Positions 14,866 through 23,376 are shown, counted from the first letter of the stretch. The stretch is 28,574 nt of DNA from DASUTB01 sp036374835 (GCA_036374835.1 DASUTB010000044.1:1-28574); one strand, 5' to 3'. The notes: generated by a model from the letters alone, not told the origin. Numbers and translations: made by a program.

Positions 14866-15366
14866 TTACGCTGTCGCCGGACGCTGTCCGAGTTCGGAGT
14901 CGAGGAACAGCAGCGCGGATCCGTCGTCGCCGATCCGGCGCAGCCGTCCGAGGATCTCCGAAACCGTCGACTCCTCCTCGACCTGCTCGTTCAGGAACCA
15001 GCTCAGCAGCGGCAGGCTGTCGATTTCGCCGGCGTCCACCGCCTGCCGGTACAGGTTCCGGATCGCTTCGGAGACCCGCTCCTCGTGCGCCAGCGCGGCC
15101 TCGAACGCGGCGACCACGCTGCCCGGTGGCTTCGGCGGCGGCTCGATCGCGCCGATCTGGACGTCGCCGCCCCTGTCGAGGACGTGGTCGATGAACTTCA
15201 GTGCGTGCATGCGCTCCTCGTCCGCCTGAACACGCATCCACGAAGCCATGCCGGGAAGATCCTGCGCGGCGAGGCCGGCGGCGAGCTGGAGATACGCCAC
15301 CGACGACGCCAGCTCGAGGGTGATCTGTTCGGAGAAGGCTGCTTCGAGATTCGCGCTCAGCTTCAT
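14866..15366 (-). CDS. Ferritin (non-haem iron storage protein)
   Basis: A 166-residue four-helix ferritin. Ferroxidase-site residues are visible in the A helix (EQITLELASSVAYLQLA), the B helix (WMRVQADEERMHALKFIDHV, with the E-E-x-x-H-A motif) and the C helix (FEAALAHEERVSEAIRNLYR). The segment LSWFLNEQVEEESTVSEIL provides the final glutamates. RGGDVQIGAIEPPP is the conserved turn between B and C. I use ATG 15364-15366 because MKLSANLEAAFSEQI is the normal ferritin beginning; the frame is open 11 codons further. It oxidises Fe(II) and stores it in a 24-subunit shell. There is no haem-ligand Met typical of bacterioferritin. Confidence 0.95.
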   Translation of the reverse strand: MKLSANLEAAFSEQITLELASSVAYLQLAAGLAAQDLPGMASWMRVQADEERMHALKFIDHVLDRGGDVQIGAIEPPPKPPGSVVAAFEAALAHEERVSEAIRNLYRQAVDAGEIDSLPLLSWFLNEQVEEESTVSEILGRLRRIGDDGSALLFLDSELGQRPATA

Positions 15367-15429
15367 AGCGGCAACGCTACCGTGATCGTCGAGGCGCAAC
15401 CAGGCAGGGCGCGACGTCCGCCACGTGTG

Positions 15430-15517
15430 GTTCGATCACGTTCACCACCCGTGGCCGCATCGCACCATGCATGCAGGCATGGTGCGATGTGGCTACGCCT
15501 ACTGAACGTGATCGAAC
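15430..15517. repeat. Nested palindrome with CGATCACGTTC ends, between hutI and ferritin
   Basis: The outer arms are exact 15-nt complements: GTTCGATCACGTTCA at 15430-15444 and its reverse complement at 15503-15517. The inner arms are exact 13-nt complements: CATCGCACCATGC at 15458-15470 and its reverse complement at 15477-15489, with a 6-nt loop. It lies between hutI (stop at 15538) and the ferritin start (15366), both on the minus strand. It could end hut transcription. The same end sequence occurs at 10952 and 25371, so it is a dispersed family rather than a single hairpin. Confidence 0.85.
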
Positions 15518-15537
15518 GGCAACAGCGCGAAGGTGGG

Positions 15538-16707
15538 TCATTCTGGACGGCCGGACGACCAGACGGAGGCGACCAAGGGGACGCCGGGACGGTAGGCGAG
15601 GTGAATGTAGGACGGAGCGTCCAGCAGCACCAGGTCGGCCCGCGCACCGACGGCCAGCGTCCCCACGTCATCCCGCCGCAACGCCCGCGCACCGCCGGCC
15701 GTCGCGGCCCACAGTGCCTCGGCCGGCGTCATCCGCATCTCGCGCACCGCCAATGCGATGCAGAACGGGATCGAGGACGTGTAGCAGGACCCCGGGTTGC
15801 AGTCCGTCGCGATCGCGACGGTCGCACCAGCGTCGATCAGCCGCCGCGCATCCGGGTAGGGCTGCCGCGTCGAGAACTCCACACCGGGTAGCAGCGTCGC
15901 CACCGTGTCGGACGAGGCCAACGCATCGACGTCCGCGTCGGTGAGGTATGTGCAGTGGTCCGCGCTGGCCGCGCCCGTCTCGACGGCGATCTGGACGCCC
16001 GGGCCCTCCCCGAGCTGGTTCGCATGCACGCGCAGCCCGAGCCCGGCCGCCGCACCGGCCGACAGCACGGTCCGAGCAGCATCACCGTCGAACGCGCCAC
16101 GCTCGCAGAACACATCGATCCATCGGGCGTACCGGGCACAGGCGTCCAGCATGTCGCCGGTCACGAGATCGACGTAGTCGCCCGGCCGGCCGTGGTACTC
16201 CGAGGGGACCACGTGCGCACCCAGGTATGTCGTCTCCGGTGTGAACTGCGAGGCGATGGCCAGGCCGCGGGACTCATCGGCGACGGTCAGCCCGTACCCG
16301 CTCTTGACCTCGACCGTCGTCGTACCCTGCCGGTGCATCTCGGTGACCAGCCGGGCCAGGTTCGCCACCAGCTCCTCGTCGGTGGCCGCGCGGGTCGCCG
16401 CCACGGTGGTGCGGATGCCGCCCGCCTCGTAGGGCCGGCCGGACATCCGCGCGGCGAACTCCTCCGCCCGCTCACCACCGAAGACCAAATGAGCGTGGCT
16501 GTCCACGAACCCCGGGACGACGCACCGCCCGCCGGCGTCGAAGCGTGCGTCGGCGGCAGGAGCGTCCGTCGACAGGCCGACCCATTCGACGGTCCCGTCG
16601 GTGCCGGCGACCAGCGCCGCGTCGCGGATCTCGCCGGTCGGCGTGTCGCCGTGCGACGGATCATTGGTCACGAGGAGCCCGATGCCGTCGAGCAGGGTCG
16701 TCGTCAC
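15538..16707 (-). CDS. hutI: Imidazolonepropionase
   Basis: A 389-residue amidohydrolase-superfamily enzyme hydrolysing 4-imidazolone-5-propionate to N-formimino-L-glutamate, the third step of histidine degradation. Metal ligands and signature segments are present: GFVDSHAHLVFGGERAEEF (H71, H73), TTTVEVKSGYGL (about 129-140), RVHANQLGEG (H228), ADHCTYL (H251) and ATDCNPGSCYTSSIPF (D302). GTG at 16705-16707 is chosen because it overlaps the hutF stop by 4 nt (GTGA) and has GGAGGAG just upstream; a longer frame upstream has no family match. hutF and hutI are therefore translationally coupled. Confidence 0.96.
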   Translation of the reverse strand: MTTTLLDGIGLLVTNDPSHGDTPTGEIRDAALVAGTDGTVEWVGLSTDAPAADARFDAGGRCVVPGFVDSHAHLVFGGERAEEFAARMSGRPYEAGGIRTTVAATRAATDEELVANLARLVTEMHRQGTTTVEVKSGYGLTVADESRGLAIASQFTPETTYLGAHVVPSEYHGRPGDYVDLVTGDMLDACARYARWIDVFCERGAFDGDAARTVLSAGAAAGLGLRVHANQLGEGPGVQIAVETGAASADHCTYLTDADVDALASSDTVATLLPGVEFSTRQPYPDARRLIDAGATVAIATDCNPGSCYTSSIPFCIALAVREMRMTPAEALWAATAGGARALRRDDVGTLAVGARADLVLLDAPSYIHLAYRPGVPLVASVWSSGRPE

Positions 16708-18095
16708 GTCTCCTCCAGCACGTCGATCGCCTCGCCGAGGAGCCGGCCAACGTCCCCAAGCATGTGCATGCCGTCCTCGACGATCATCACGCCTCCGCAC
16801 ACGACCGTAGCCACGTCGGCCGCTGTCCCGGCGAGCACCACCTGACCCGGTTCAACGCCTGCGGTGCGCGGGGTGTCCAGCCGGATCGCGACCAGGTCGC
16901 AGGGAGCGCCCACCGCCAGCCGGCCCGCTCCGGGCCAGCCGAGCGACGTGTGGCCGGACGTTGTCAACGCGGCCACGAGCTCGGCCGGCGTGAACCGCCC
17001 ACGCTGGCGACTCGCCAGCCGCTCGTGCATCTCCAGCGCCCGGGCCTCCTCGAGCAGATCGACGATGGCGTGCTGGTCCGAGCCGAGCGCGAGCGGCACG
17101 CCCGCGTCCGCCAGCAGCCGGGCCGGTCCGATGCCGTCGGCCAGGTCGCGCTCGGTGGTCGGGCAGAAGCAGGCCGCCGTCCCGTCGGATCCGAGCAGTG
17201 CGATATCGGCCGCGCTCAGATGGGTGGCGTGCACGGCTGTCGTGGCCGGACCGAGAGCGCCGTGGTCGTGCAGCAACTGCGCCGGCGTGGCGGCGTAGGT
17301 CGCCATACATTCGTCGTTCTCGGTCGGCTGCTCCGACACGTGAACGTGGAGGGGACGGCCGTCCGCCCCGGCCACGACCGCAGGTATCTGTTCGGGCGGG
17401 ACGGCCCGCACCGAGTGAATTGCCGCGCCGATACGAGTCGTCGCGTCGGGGCGAAGTGCGTCGAAGCGGGCGACCCAGCCGTCGACGTCCCCATCGCCGA
17501 ACCGGCGCTGCGGGCCTTCCAGCGGCCGGGCGAATCCGCCGGTCAGGTAGCACGTGTCGAGAAGCGTCAGCCGGATGCCGGCCGTTCTTGCGGCGTCGCG
17601 CAGCGCTACACCCATCGCGTTGGGATCGGCGTAGGGGACACCGTCCGGTCCGTGGTGCAGGTAATGGAACTCGCCGACACAGGTCACCCCCGCCAGAGCC
17701 ATCTCCGCGTAGACCGCGGTGGCCAGCTGCCGGTACCGGTCGGGATCAAGCCTTTCGGCCAGCGTGTACATGCGCTGCCGCCAGGTCCAGAACGTGCCAC
17801 CGCCGGCATGGGTACGCCCGCGAAGCGCCCGGTGGAACGCGTGCGAATGTGCGTTGGCGAACCCTGGTAGCACGATGCCGGGCAATCGGACGTCGGCGCC
17901 GGCCGGGTCGACGCCGGGCTCGACAGCGGTGATGACGCCGTCCTGCTCGGCGAAACGCACTCGGGACGTCACCCCGTCGCCGAGCCAGGCGTACTCGCAC
18001 CAATACGACTCATCTACGCCGATGCGCGGAGTCTTCGCACTTTGCTGGGCCTGGAGAGGTGGTTTGGCCGGTGTTTCGGCGCTTAACATGGTCAT
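16704..18095 (-). CDS. hutF: Formimidoylglutamate deiminase
   Basis: A 463-residue amidohydrolase that converts N-formimino-L-glutamate to N-formyl-L-glutamate plus ammonia, the branch that avoids direct formamide release. Visible metal and active-site segments are FANAHSHAFHRALRGRTH (H83, H85), the HVSEQPTENDEC segment (H252, E255), HATHLSAADI (H289) and LGSDQHAIVDLLEEAR (D340). FWTWRQRMY is typical of HutF. The conserved domain begins around residue 26, so the first 25 residues are a disordered extension or the start is further in. The ATG lies 3 nt after the stop of the upstream unknown gene. It overlaps hutI. Confidence 0.94.
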   Translation of the reverse strand: MTMLSAETPAKPPLQAQQSAKTPRIGVDESYWCEYAWLGDGVTSRVRFAEQDGVITAVEPGVDPAGADVRLPGIVLPGFANAHSHAFHRALRGRTHAGGGTFWTWRQRMYTLAERLDPDRYRQLATAVYAEMALAGVTCVGEFHYLHHGPDGVPYADPNAMGVALRDAARTAGIRLTLLDTCYLTGGFARPLEGPQRRFGDGDVDGWVARFDALRPDATTRIGAAIHSVRAVPPEQIPAVVAGADGRPLHVHVSEQPTENDECMATYAATPAQLLHDHGALGPATTAVHATHLSAADIALLGSDGTAACFCPTTERDLADGIGPARLLADAGVPLALGSDQHAIVDLLEEARALEMHERLASRQRGRFTPAELVAALTTSGHTSLGWPGAGRLAVGAPCDLVAIRLDTPRTAGVEPGQVVLAGTAADVATVVCGGVMIVEDGMHMLGDVGRLLGEAIDVLEET

Positions 18096-18098
18096 TCT

Positions 18099-19139
18099 TC
18101 AGAGGAGGCGGGCGACGCGGCGCCACCCCGGATCGTCCCGCACCGACATCTTGCCCTTGCCGAAGGGCCAGCCGGCGAGCACCTCCTCGACCGGCCGGCG
18201 GTCGAACGTCAGGCCGTCCACATACAGGTGCAGATAGGCCCGCTTGGCCATCAGCTCGTGGCCGATCGCAACCGCGTGCGGACCGTCTCCGCCGGCGGCG
18301 CGCAGCACCTCGTTGCGGAAGTCCCGGACCGTCTTGGCCACGTTGTCGTCCGACGGCAGCCCGTCCCGCCCCGCCGGATACGGGACGACCACGGCCAGAT
18401 GGGTGTCACACAGCGGTCGGTCCACCCGGCTCAACGGCCGCTGCACATGCGCCTTGACCCTGCCGAGCCGGCTCTTGCCGGACAGCTCGAGCCAGCGCGG
18501 CCCACTGCCGCGGAACTGCTCGGCGAGCGGGGGCAGCGCGGAGGCGGCGAACGCGTCGATCGGCGGCTCGGCGGCGACGTGGACCTCGCCCAGCCACCGC
18601 TCCACGCCGTCCTCGCCCAGCGCGGCGTGGAGAGCACGGAAGGCCACCTCGAGGCGGGCGTCATCGCCGAGCAGCGGGAAGAGCGGGTGGTGAACGGTGA
18701 CGTTCAGCCGCCCGTTCTCTTGATCGACCTGAGCGCCGACGACAGTCTCGCCCAGCGGCACGTCGTACCCCTCCACCGTGGCGGTCGTATCGAACAGCTT
18801 CGGATTCGGCGGGCGTGCCGGCGCGAACTCGACGCCGTCGTCACCTGGTGCGGCCAGCGCCCAGCGTTCGGCCAGCCCGCGGAGCCCCAGGTTCGCTCCA
18901 CCGGTCACGACCAGCATGTGCCGGCCGTCCTCGTAATTGACCCGGAGCTCCCAGTCCAGGTCCGGGTTCAACGCCGCGACGGCCGGCGCGAGAAGCCCCC
19001 TGACCCGGTCCGTATCCTCGTCGTCGGCGGCCGCGAGCACCTCGTCGCGATGTTCTGACCACCAGGTCCAGAACCGCTCGATGGCCGGACGATGGTCGGT
19101 CGCGCTCTCTTGTTTGCTGAACAGGCCCACGAAGGTCAC
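18099..19139 (-). CDS. Unknown protein, possibly DUF695-like
   Basis: A 346-residue soluble protein without signal peptide or membrane helix. The N-terminus LFSKQESATDHRPAIERFWT leads into a helix-rich part, then WELRVNYEDGRHMLVVTGGA. The middle (VPLGETVVGAQVDQENGRLN, then ALHAALGEDGVERWLGEVHV) resembles the DUF695-type domain known from RraB-related proteins, but I am not certain. The C-terminal 130 residues (LAVVVPYPAGRDGLPSDDNV to MAKRAYLHLYVDGLTFDRRP) form a separate domain I do not recognise. GTG at 19137-19139 is the best start; no strong ribosome binding site is seen. It directly precedes hutF by 3 nt and is probably co-transcribed with it. Confidence 0.6.
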   Translation of the reverse strand: MTFVGLFSKQESATDHRPAIERFWTWWSEHRDEVLAAADDEDTDRVRGLLAPAVAALNPDLDWELRVNYEDGRHMLVVTGGANLGLRGLAERWALAAPGDDGVEFAPARPPNPKLFDTTATVEGYDVPLGETVVGAQVDQENGRLNVTVHHPLFPLLGDDARLEVAFRALHAALGEDGVERWLGEVHVAAEPPIDAFAASALPPLAEQFRGSGPRWLELSGKSRLGRVKAHVQRPLSRVDRPLCDTHLAVVVPYPAGRDGLPSDDNVAKTVRDFRNEVLRAAGGDGPHAVAIGHELMAKRAYLHLYVDGLTFDRRPVEEVLAGWPFGKGKMSVRDDPGWRRVARLL

Positions 19140-19194
19140 TGTGCCAGAGCCCGGCTATACCGGGCGACAAGGTTCGGACTTCGTGGCTCCGGCG

Positions 19195-20532
19195 TCAGCG
19201 ACGCGGTTCGGGTATGAGCCACACGCCGTCACGCGGACGCAGCGTTATCAGCGGCTCGAGTTCGACGGCCCTTTCCGGCACCGGACGCAGCGTCCATCGG
19301 GACGCGATCGTCGCGATGGCGAGCACGCCCTCGGTCCAGGCGAAACCCTCCCCGATGCAGCGGCGGAGTCCGGCGCCGAACGGAAAGTACGCCCACCTCG
19401 GGCGGCCATCCGGCGTGGCCGCCGATGCGGTCGGCGAGTCGTCAAGCCAGCGCTCCGGGAGGAAGCGTCCCGGCTCCGGCCACCATCGCGGATCCCGGTG
19501 CGTGAGCCATTGCGAAAGCAGTACGACGTCGCCGGCCGCGATCGTGTGCCCGTCCACCCGGTGCTCGGCGACGGCCTCACGCCCCATCAGCCACGCCGGT
19601 GGATACAGCCGCAACGCCTCGGACATCACCGCCCGGCACACCGGAAGGCGACCGACGTCGCCCGGTGCGGGCAGCTCGCCGTCCAGCACGGAATCCACCT
19701 CAGCATGCACGCCGGCCGCGGCGTCGGGACCGGACGCGAGCAGGTGGAAGGCGAACGCCAGCGCATTCGCGGTGGTCTCGTGCCCGGCGAGCAACAGCGT
19801 GACGGCGTGGTCGCGGATCTCCTGGTCGCTTAGCCGGTCACCCTCGTCCTCCGGGTTGACCAGCGCGGAAAGCAGATCGCCGGCATCGGTGTCGCTCGCG
19901 CGGCGCTCCGCGATGACCCGGTCGACGAGCCCGTAGAGCTTGGCCCGCCCGCGCGAGAGCCGCCGCACGGGGCCGACGGGTAGCCGCTGCAGCTGCCAGC
20001 CGAACGGAACGAACGCGAGCTTGTACGCACTGAGCAGGTCCGCCAGTGCGCTCTCGACGGTGGCGACGTCGTCGTCGCTGAGCGATGCGCCGAGCAAGGT
20101 CCGGCCGGCGGAGGCCAGCGTGATCCGCACCGTCTCGGCGTGCAGATCGAGCGGGACGCCGTCCGTCCAGCGCTTGGTGGCCGCGTCCGCCTGCTCGATC
20201 ATCGTGCTCGCGTAGCCGGCAATCCGACGGGAGTGGAACGCCGGTTGCACCATCGACCGATGCCGACGGTGGACATCACCCTCCGCGGTCAGCAGCCCGT
20301 CACCGAGCACGAAGCGCGCTCGTTGCAGCACCGGGCCCTTGCGGAAGCGGTCGGCATGGTGGATGAGGACGTCGGCAATGTCGCGAGGGTTGGTCAGCAG
20401 CCACGCCCGGTACGGGCCGAGCTTGAACGACGCGACATCGCCCTGCTCTTGCGCCACGGCGTGCAGGTAGCCGAGACGGTCGGCGCCGAACGCCAGCAGG
20501 TCTCCGAGCAGAGGCAGCGATCGCCGGGCCAT
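19195..20532 (-). CDS. Cytochrome P450
   Basis: A complete 445-residue P450. The oxygen-binding I helix has LLLAGHETTANAL (249-254 AGHETT). The K-helix ExxR is E305-R308 (EALRLYPP), followed by FLPERW (357-362). The haem-binding loop is YFPFGAGLRRCIGEGFA, with C392 as the axial thiolate ligand. WLTHRDPRWWPEP is the usual stretch before the haem region. It has no N-terminal membrane anchor. The sequence style is closer to the fatty-acid/terpenoid hydroxylase-like group than to typical short actinobacterial macrolide P450s, but the substrate cannot be read. No ferredoxin or reductase gene adjoins it. It lies within the hut region without an obvious pathway link. Confidence 0.95.
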   Translation of the reverse strand: MARRSLPLLGDLLAFGADRLGYLHAVAQEQGDVASFKLGPYRAWLLTNPRDIADVLIHHADRFRKGPVLQRARFVLGDGLLTAEGDVHRRHRSMVQPAFHSRRIAGYASTMIEQADAATKRWTDGVPLDLHAETVRITLASAGRTLLGASLSDDDVATVESALADLLSAYKLAFVPFGWQLQRLPVGPVRRLSRGRAKLYGLVDRVIAERRASDTDAGDLLSALVNPEDEGDRLSDQEIRDHAVTLLLAGHETTANALAFAFHLLASGPDAAAGVHAEVDSVLDGELPAPGDVGRLPVCRAVMSEALRLYPPAWLMGREAVAEHRVDGHTIAAGDVVLLSQWLTHRDPRWWPEPGRFLPERWLDDSPTASAATPDGRPRWAYFPFGAGLRRCIGEGFAWTEGVLAIATIASRWTLRPVPERAVELEPLITLRPRDGVWLIPEPRR

Positions 20533-20585
20533 GTGTTCAACGCTACGCCTGCGCTCCCTGGCGCGACAGCCGCGGCGTTACGGCA

Positions 20586-20792
20586 TCAAGCCGGCTGGAC
20601 GGCGTCCTTCTTGAGGAACATGTGCACGTAGCCGCAGCCTTCGCAGATGAGCCCGTCGGCGGATTTGTTGAGCCAGTCGAGGTCGAAGAAGCTCATCGCA
20701 CCAGTGTTGAGCTTGACCTTCCGTTCGGCGAATTCGGTCCCATCGCAAAAGTGGCAGGCGAAATCCCGGCCGGCCACGCGGTAACGCGCCAT
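20586..20792 (-). CDS. Small zinc-ribbon protein (DUF2082-like)
   Basis: This 68-residue protein has two CxxC knuckles, FACHFCDGTEF (C13, C16) and ICEGCGYVHMF (C50, C53), the pattern of a four-cysteine zinc ribbon. The spacing and the 'F......G.s.f.dl' stretch between them resemble the DUF2082 group of nucleic-acid-binding-like zinc ribbons. ATG 20790-20792 is preceded by GAGGAG. It lies between the M20 hydrolase (32 nt after its stop) and the P450 and may be co-transcribed with them. It could bind RNA or DNA, or a protein partner; nothing in the sequence shows which. It is not an iron-sulfur ferredoxin. Confidence 0.75.
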   Translation of the reverse strand: MARYRVAGRDFACHFCDGTEFAERKVKLNTGAMSFFDLDWLNKSADGLICEGCGYVHMFLKKDAVQPA

Positions 20793-20824
20793 GTTCGAAC
20801 TCCTCGTCGTCGTTGCCCGACACG

Positions 20825-22078
20825 CTACCGTCCCGGTCCCTGGTCGCGGTCCGGACGATCGACAGGGGTACCGTCCCTCGCCGCCAGTACGGCGATGGCG
20901 GTAGCCAGGGCGTCGACACCGGCGAGACAGTCGTCCCGTTCGGCGTGCTCGGACGGCGAGTGCGAAATACCGGTCCGGTTCCGGACGAACAGCATCGCCG
21001 AGGGGACGCCCGCCGCCGACAGGATCCCGGCGTCATGGCCCGCTCCGGTAGGAAGGATGGGAGCGCTGCCCACGGCCGACGCGATCGTGTCGCGGAGCGT
21101 TCGGTCGAACACGGTGGCGTCCGTCCACGACTCCTCGGTCACCTCGACGTTCGCGGCCAGGTCGGCGACGAGCGCCCGCACCCGCTCCCGGTCGGCGCCG
21201 CGTGCATCGAGCCAGCCGGTCACGTGGCGCGCAATCGCATTGACTCCGTTCGGTTCCACCGTCACCTTGCCGATAGTGGCCAGTGCCTCGTGCCGGAGCG
21301 CCGCTTCCCGAGCGGCGAGAATCGTGGCGCCCAACACCAGCATCGGGTCGTCGCGGTCCTCGAGCCGCGTGGTGCCGGCGTGATCGGCACGACCGGCGAT
21401 GTCGATCCGCCAGCGCCCGTGCGGCCAGATGGCCGAGGCCACCCCAACCGGCCGGTTCAGCCCGGCGAGACCGTGGACCGGCCCGGCTGCGGTCTCGATA
21501 CCGATCCGGCCCTGCTCGATGTGCAGTTCGAGGAACGTGCCGATGCGGGCGAGGCGGTCAGGCTCCGCGCCGATGCGGTGCGGATCATGCCCGGCGGCCG
21601 ACATGGCTTCGGCCATCGTCGTCCCGTCGTCGTCCCGCAGCGCTCTGGCCCGGTCTGCGGCAAGCGCACCGGTCAACAGCCGGGACCCGCTGCATGCGAC
21701 ACCGAAGCGCGCACCCTCCTCGTCGGAGAACGCGATGACCGCGATCGGACGGGTGGGAACGACCTCCCGCGCGCGCACCTCATCGATTGCGGCGAACGCG
21801 GACACCACTCCCAGCGGGCCGTCGAATGCGCCGCCATCGGGCACGGAGTCCAGATGGGAGCCGACGGCCAATACATCTCCGGCGCGCGGATCGCCCCACC
21901 AGGCCCAGAGATTGCCGTTGCGGTCGGTCTCCACCTCGAGGCCGCGCGCGTCGGCTGTGGCGACGAACCATTCGCGGCACGCGATGTCAGCAGCGGTCCA
22001 GGCGTGACGACGGTACCCGCCGGTGCGAGCGTCCCGTCCGATCGGCGCCAGCTCGGCCCAGAGTGCGTCGAAGCTCAC
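20825..22078 (-). CDS. M20-family amidohydrolase (allantoate amidohydrolase / N-carbamoyl amino acid hydrolase type)
   Basis: A 417-residue zinc hydrolase of the M20 peptidase superfamily. Metal-binding segments are VGSHLDSVPDGGAFDGPLGV (H75, D86), AFSDEEGARFGVACSGSR (E120, E121), LELHIEQGR (H186) and the C-terminal SHSPSEHAE. GAGHDAGILSAAGVPSAMLF is also typical of the allantoate amidohydrolase/beta-ureidopropionase group. The GTG at 22076-22078 (SFDALWAELAPIGRD) is chosen because the domain begins there; the open frame runs about 1 kb further only through the antisense of the transporter. It follows the MFS gene by 35 nt. In this hut setting it is a candidate for N-formylglutamate hydrolysis in place of HutG (inference). 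Confidence 0.9.
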   Translation of the reverse strand: MSFDALWAELAPIGRDARTGGYRRHAWTAADIACREWFVATADARGLEVETDRNGNLWAWWGDPRAGDVLAVGSHLDSVPDGGAFDGPLGVVSAFAAIDEVRAREVVPTRPIAVIAFSDEEGARFGVACSGSRLLTGALAADRARALRDDDGTTMAEAMSAAGHDPHRIGAEPDRLARIGTFLELHIEQGRIGIETAAGPVHGLAGLNRPVGVASAIWPHGRWRIDIAGRADHAGTTRLEDRDDPMLVLGATILAAREAALRHEALATIGKVTVEPNGVNAIARHVTGWLDARGADRERVRALVADLAANVEVTEESWTDATVFDRTLRDTIASAVGSAPILPTGAGHDAGILSAAGVPSAMLFVRNRTGISHSPSEHAERDDCLAGVDALATAIAVLAARDGTPVDRPDRDQGPGR

Positions 22079-22113
22079 CGGACCATTGTGTCCGAGGCGG
22101 TCTCCGGCGCCGA

Positions 22114-23376
22114 CTATCCGTCGGCCGCGGCCGGCTGTAGTTGCGTGACCGGTGCAGGCGCGGCCGCGGGCCGGATCGACGGCCGCACGAGGACGAGGAA
22201 TGCCGTCACCGAGCCTGCCGTCGCCGCGAGCATGATCGTGGCCATAGGTACGGCGCTCGCCGTGCCGAACGCTCCCACCAATGGCGCGGTGAACGCACCG
22301 AGCGCCATATTCGACGAGCCGATCAGTCCGGCGGCCGCACCGGCCGTCCGTCCGTGATCGGCCAGCGCAAGGGCCTGGACGTTCGGCAGGGTGAACCCGA
22401 CCATCGACAGCATCACGAACAACGGGACGACGATCCCGGGTAGCCCCAACCAGCCGGTCGTCGCCATCACCACTAGTACGACGGCCGTGGCAGCGGCGAC
22501 GGGCACCGCCGTCTGAACCACCCGTTGCGGACCGTACCGCACCGCCACCCGGGCGTTGATCTGGGTTGCGATGATCAGTCCGGCGGCATTTCCGGCGAAC
22601 AACAGCGCGTATTGCTGCTCGGATAGCCCGTACACGCCCTGCAGCACGAACGAGGAACCGGAGACATACGAGAACAGCGATGCCATCATCAGCCCGCCGG
22701 TGAGGAACAAGCCGATGAACTTGCGTTCGCGGATCAGCGCGCCATAGGTCCGCAGCGCGTTGCCGATGTCGCTGGGCCGCCGTCGCTCCGGCGGTAACGT
22801 CTCGCGCAGCCCGAAGCACCCGACCAGGAACAGTGCCGCACCTGCGGCGGCGAGCACCATGAAGATGCCCCGCCAGTCGGTGACCCGGAGCAGCTGTGCC
22901 CCGAGCGACGGAGCCAGGACCGGGGCGGCGCCCATCACCAGCATCAGCCGGGAGAACATCCGAACCCCCGTGACACCGCTGAACATGTCCCGGACCATCG
23001 CCATCGCGATGACGGCGCCGGCTGCGGCGGTGACGCCCTGCAGGACGCGCAACGCACCGAGCACTTCGATCGTTGGGGCCAAGGCGCACAGGAGTGAGAC
23101 CACGACGTACATCGACATCGCGACTATCAACGGACGACGGCGTCCGAACGCGTCGGAGAGCGTGCCCACCAAAAGTTGCCCGACCGCGATCCCGGCAAGC
23201 GACCCGGTCAGCGTGAGCTGGACGGCTGACTCTGTGGCGTCGAACCGCTCGGCGATGACCGGGAAAGCGGGAAGGTACGCGTCGATCGTCAGCGGGACCA
23301 GGCCCACCATGGAACCAAGGACCAATACCAGCCTGATCCGCTGACCCAGCGGCATCTGGTCGGCATGCGTTTGCAC
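22114..23376 (-). CDS. MFS transporter, Bcr/CflA drug-resistance type
   Basis: A 420-residue major facilitator with twelve predicted helices. The signature loop between helices 2 and 3 is GQLLVGTLSDAFGRRRPLIV, and helix 1 reads VPLTIDAYLPAFPVIAERF, the D-x-Y-L-P-A-F-P motif of the Bcr/CflA family. RVLQGVTAAAGAVIAMAMVR is the conserved helix 4 region. I choose GTG 23374-23376 because AAAAGGGG lies 6 nt upstream; GTG 23380 is an alternative, and the frame upstream of these lacks family features. Known relatives export bicyclomycin or sulfonamides, or handle other small compounds. Proximity to hut genes leaves open a role in uptake or export of a histidine-pathway compound. Confidence 0.9.
   Translation of the reverse strand: MQTHADQMPLGQRIRLVLVLGSMVGLVPLTIDAYLPAFPVIAERFDATESAVQLTLTGSLAGIAVGQLLVGTLSDAFGRRRPLIVAMSMYVVVSLLCALAPTIEVLGALRVLQGVTAAAGAVIAMAMVRDMFSGVTGVRMFSRLMLVMGAAPVLAPSLGAQLLRVTDWRGIFMVLAAAGAALFLVGCFGLRETLPPERRRPSDIGNALRTYGALIRERKFIGLFLTGGLMMASLFSYVSGSSFVLQGVYGLSEQQYALLFAGNAAGLIIATQINARVAVRYGPQRVVQTAVPVAAATAVVLVVMATTGWLGLPGIVVPLFVMLSMVGFTLPNVQALALADHGRTAGAAAGLIGSSNMALGAFTAPLVGAFGTASAVPMATIMLAATAGSVTAFLVLVRPSIRPAAAPAPVTQLQPAAADG

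Noticed and set aside
16545..17870. 441-codon plus-strand frame over hutF/hutI
   Set aside because: Antisense shadow of two genes with clear catalytic motifs.
20813..22357. Long plus-strand open frame opposite the M20 hydrolase and the end of the MFS gene
   Set aside because: Arginine/proline-rich translation without domains, and it lies across two well-supported minus-strand genes.
22079..23089. Upstream extension of the M20 hydrolase frame, which could suggest a larger fusion protein
   Set aside because: The extension runs in the wrong frame through the MFS transporter and is composed of low-information Arg/Gly/His sequence; the hydrolase domain starts at the GTG at 22078.
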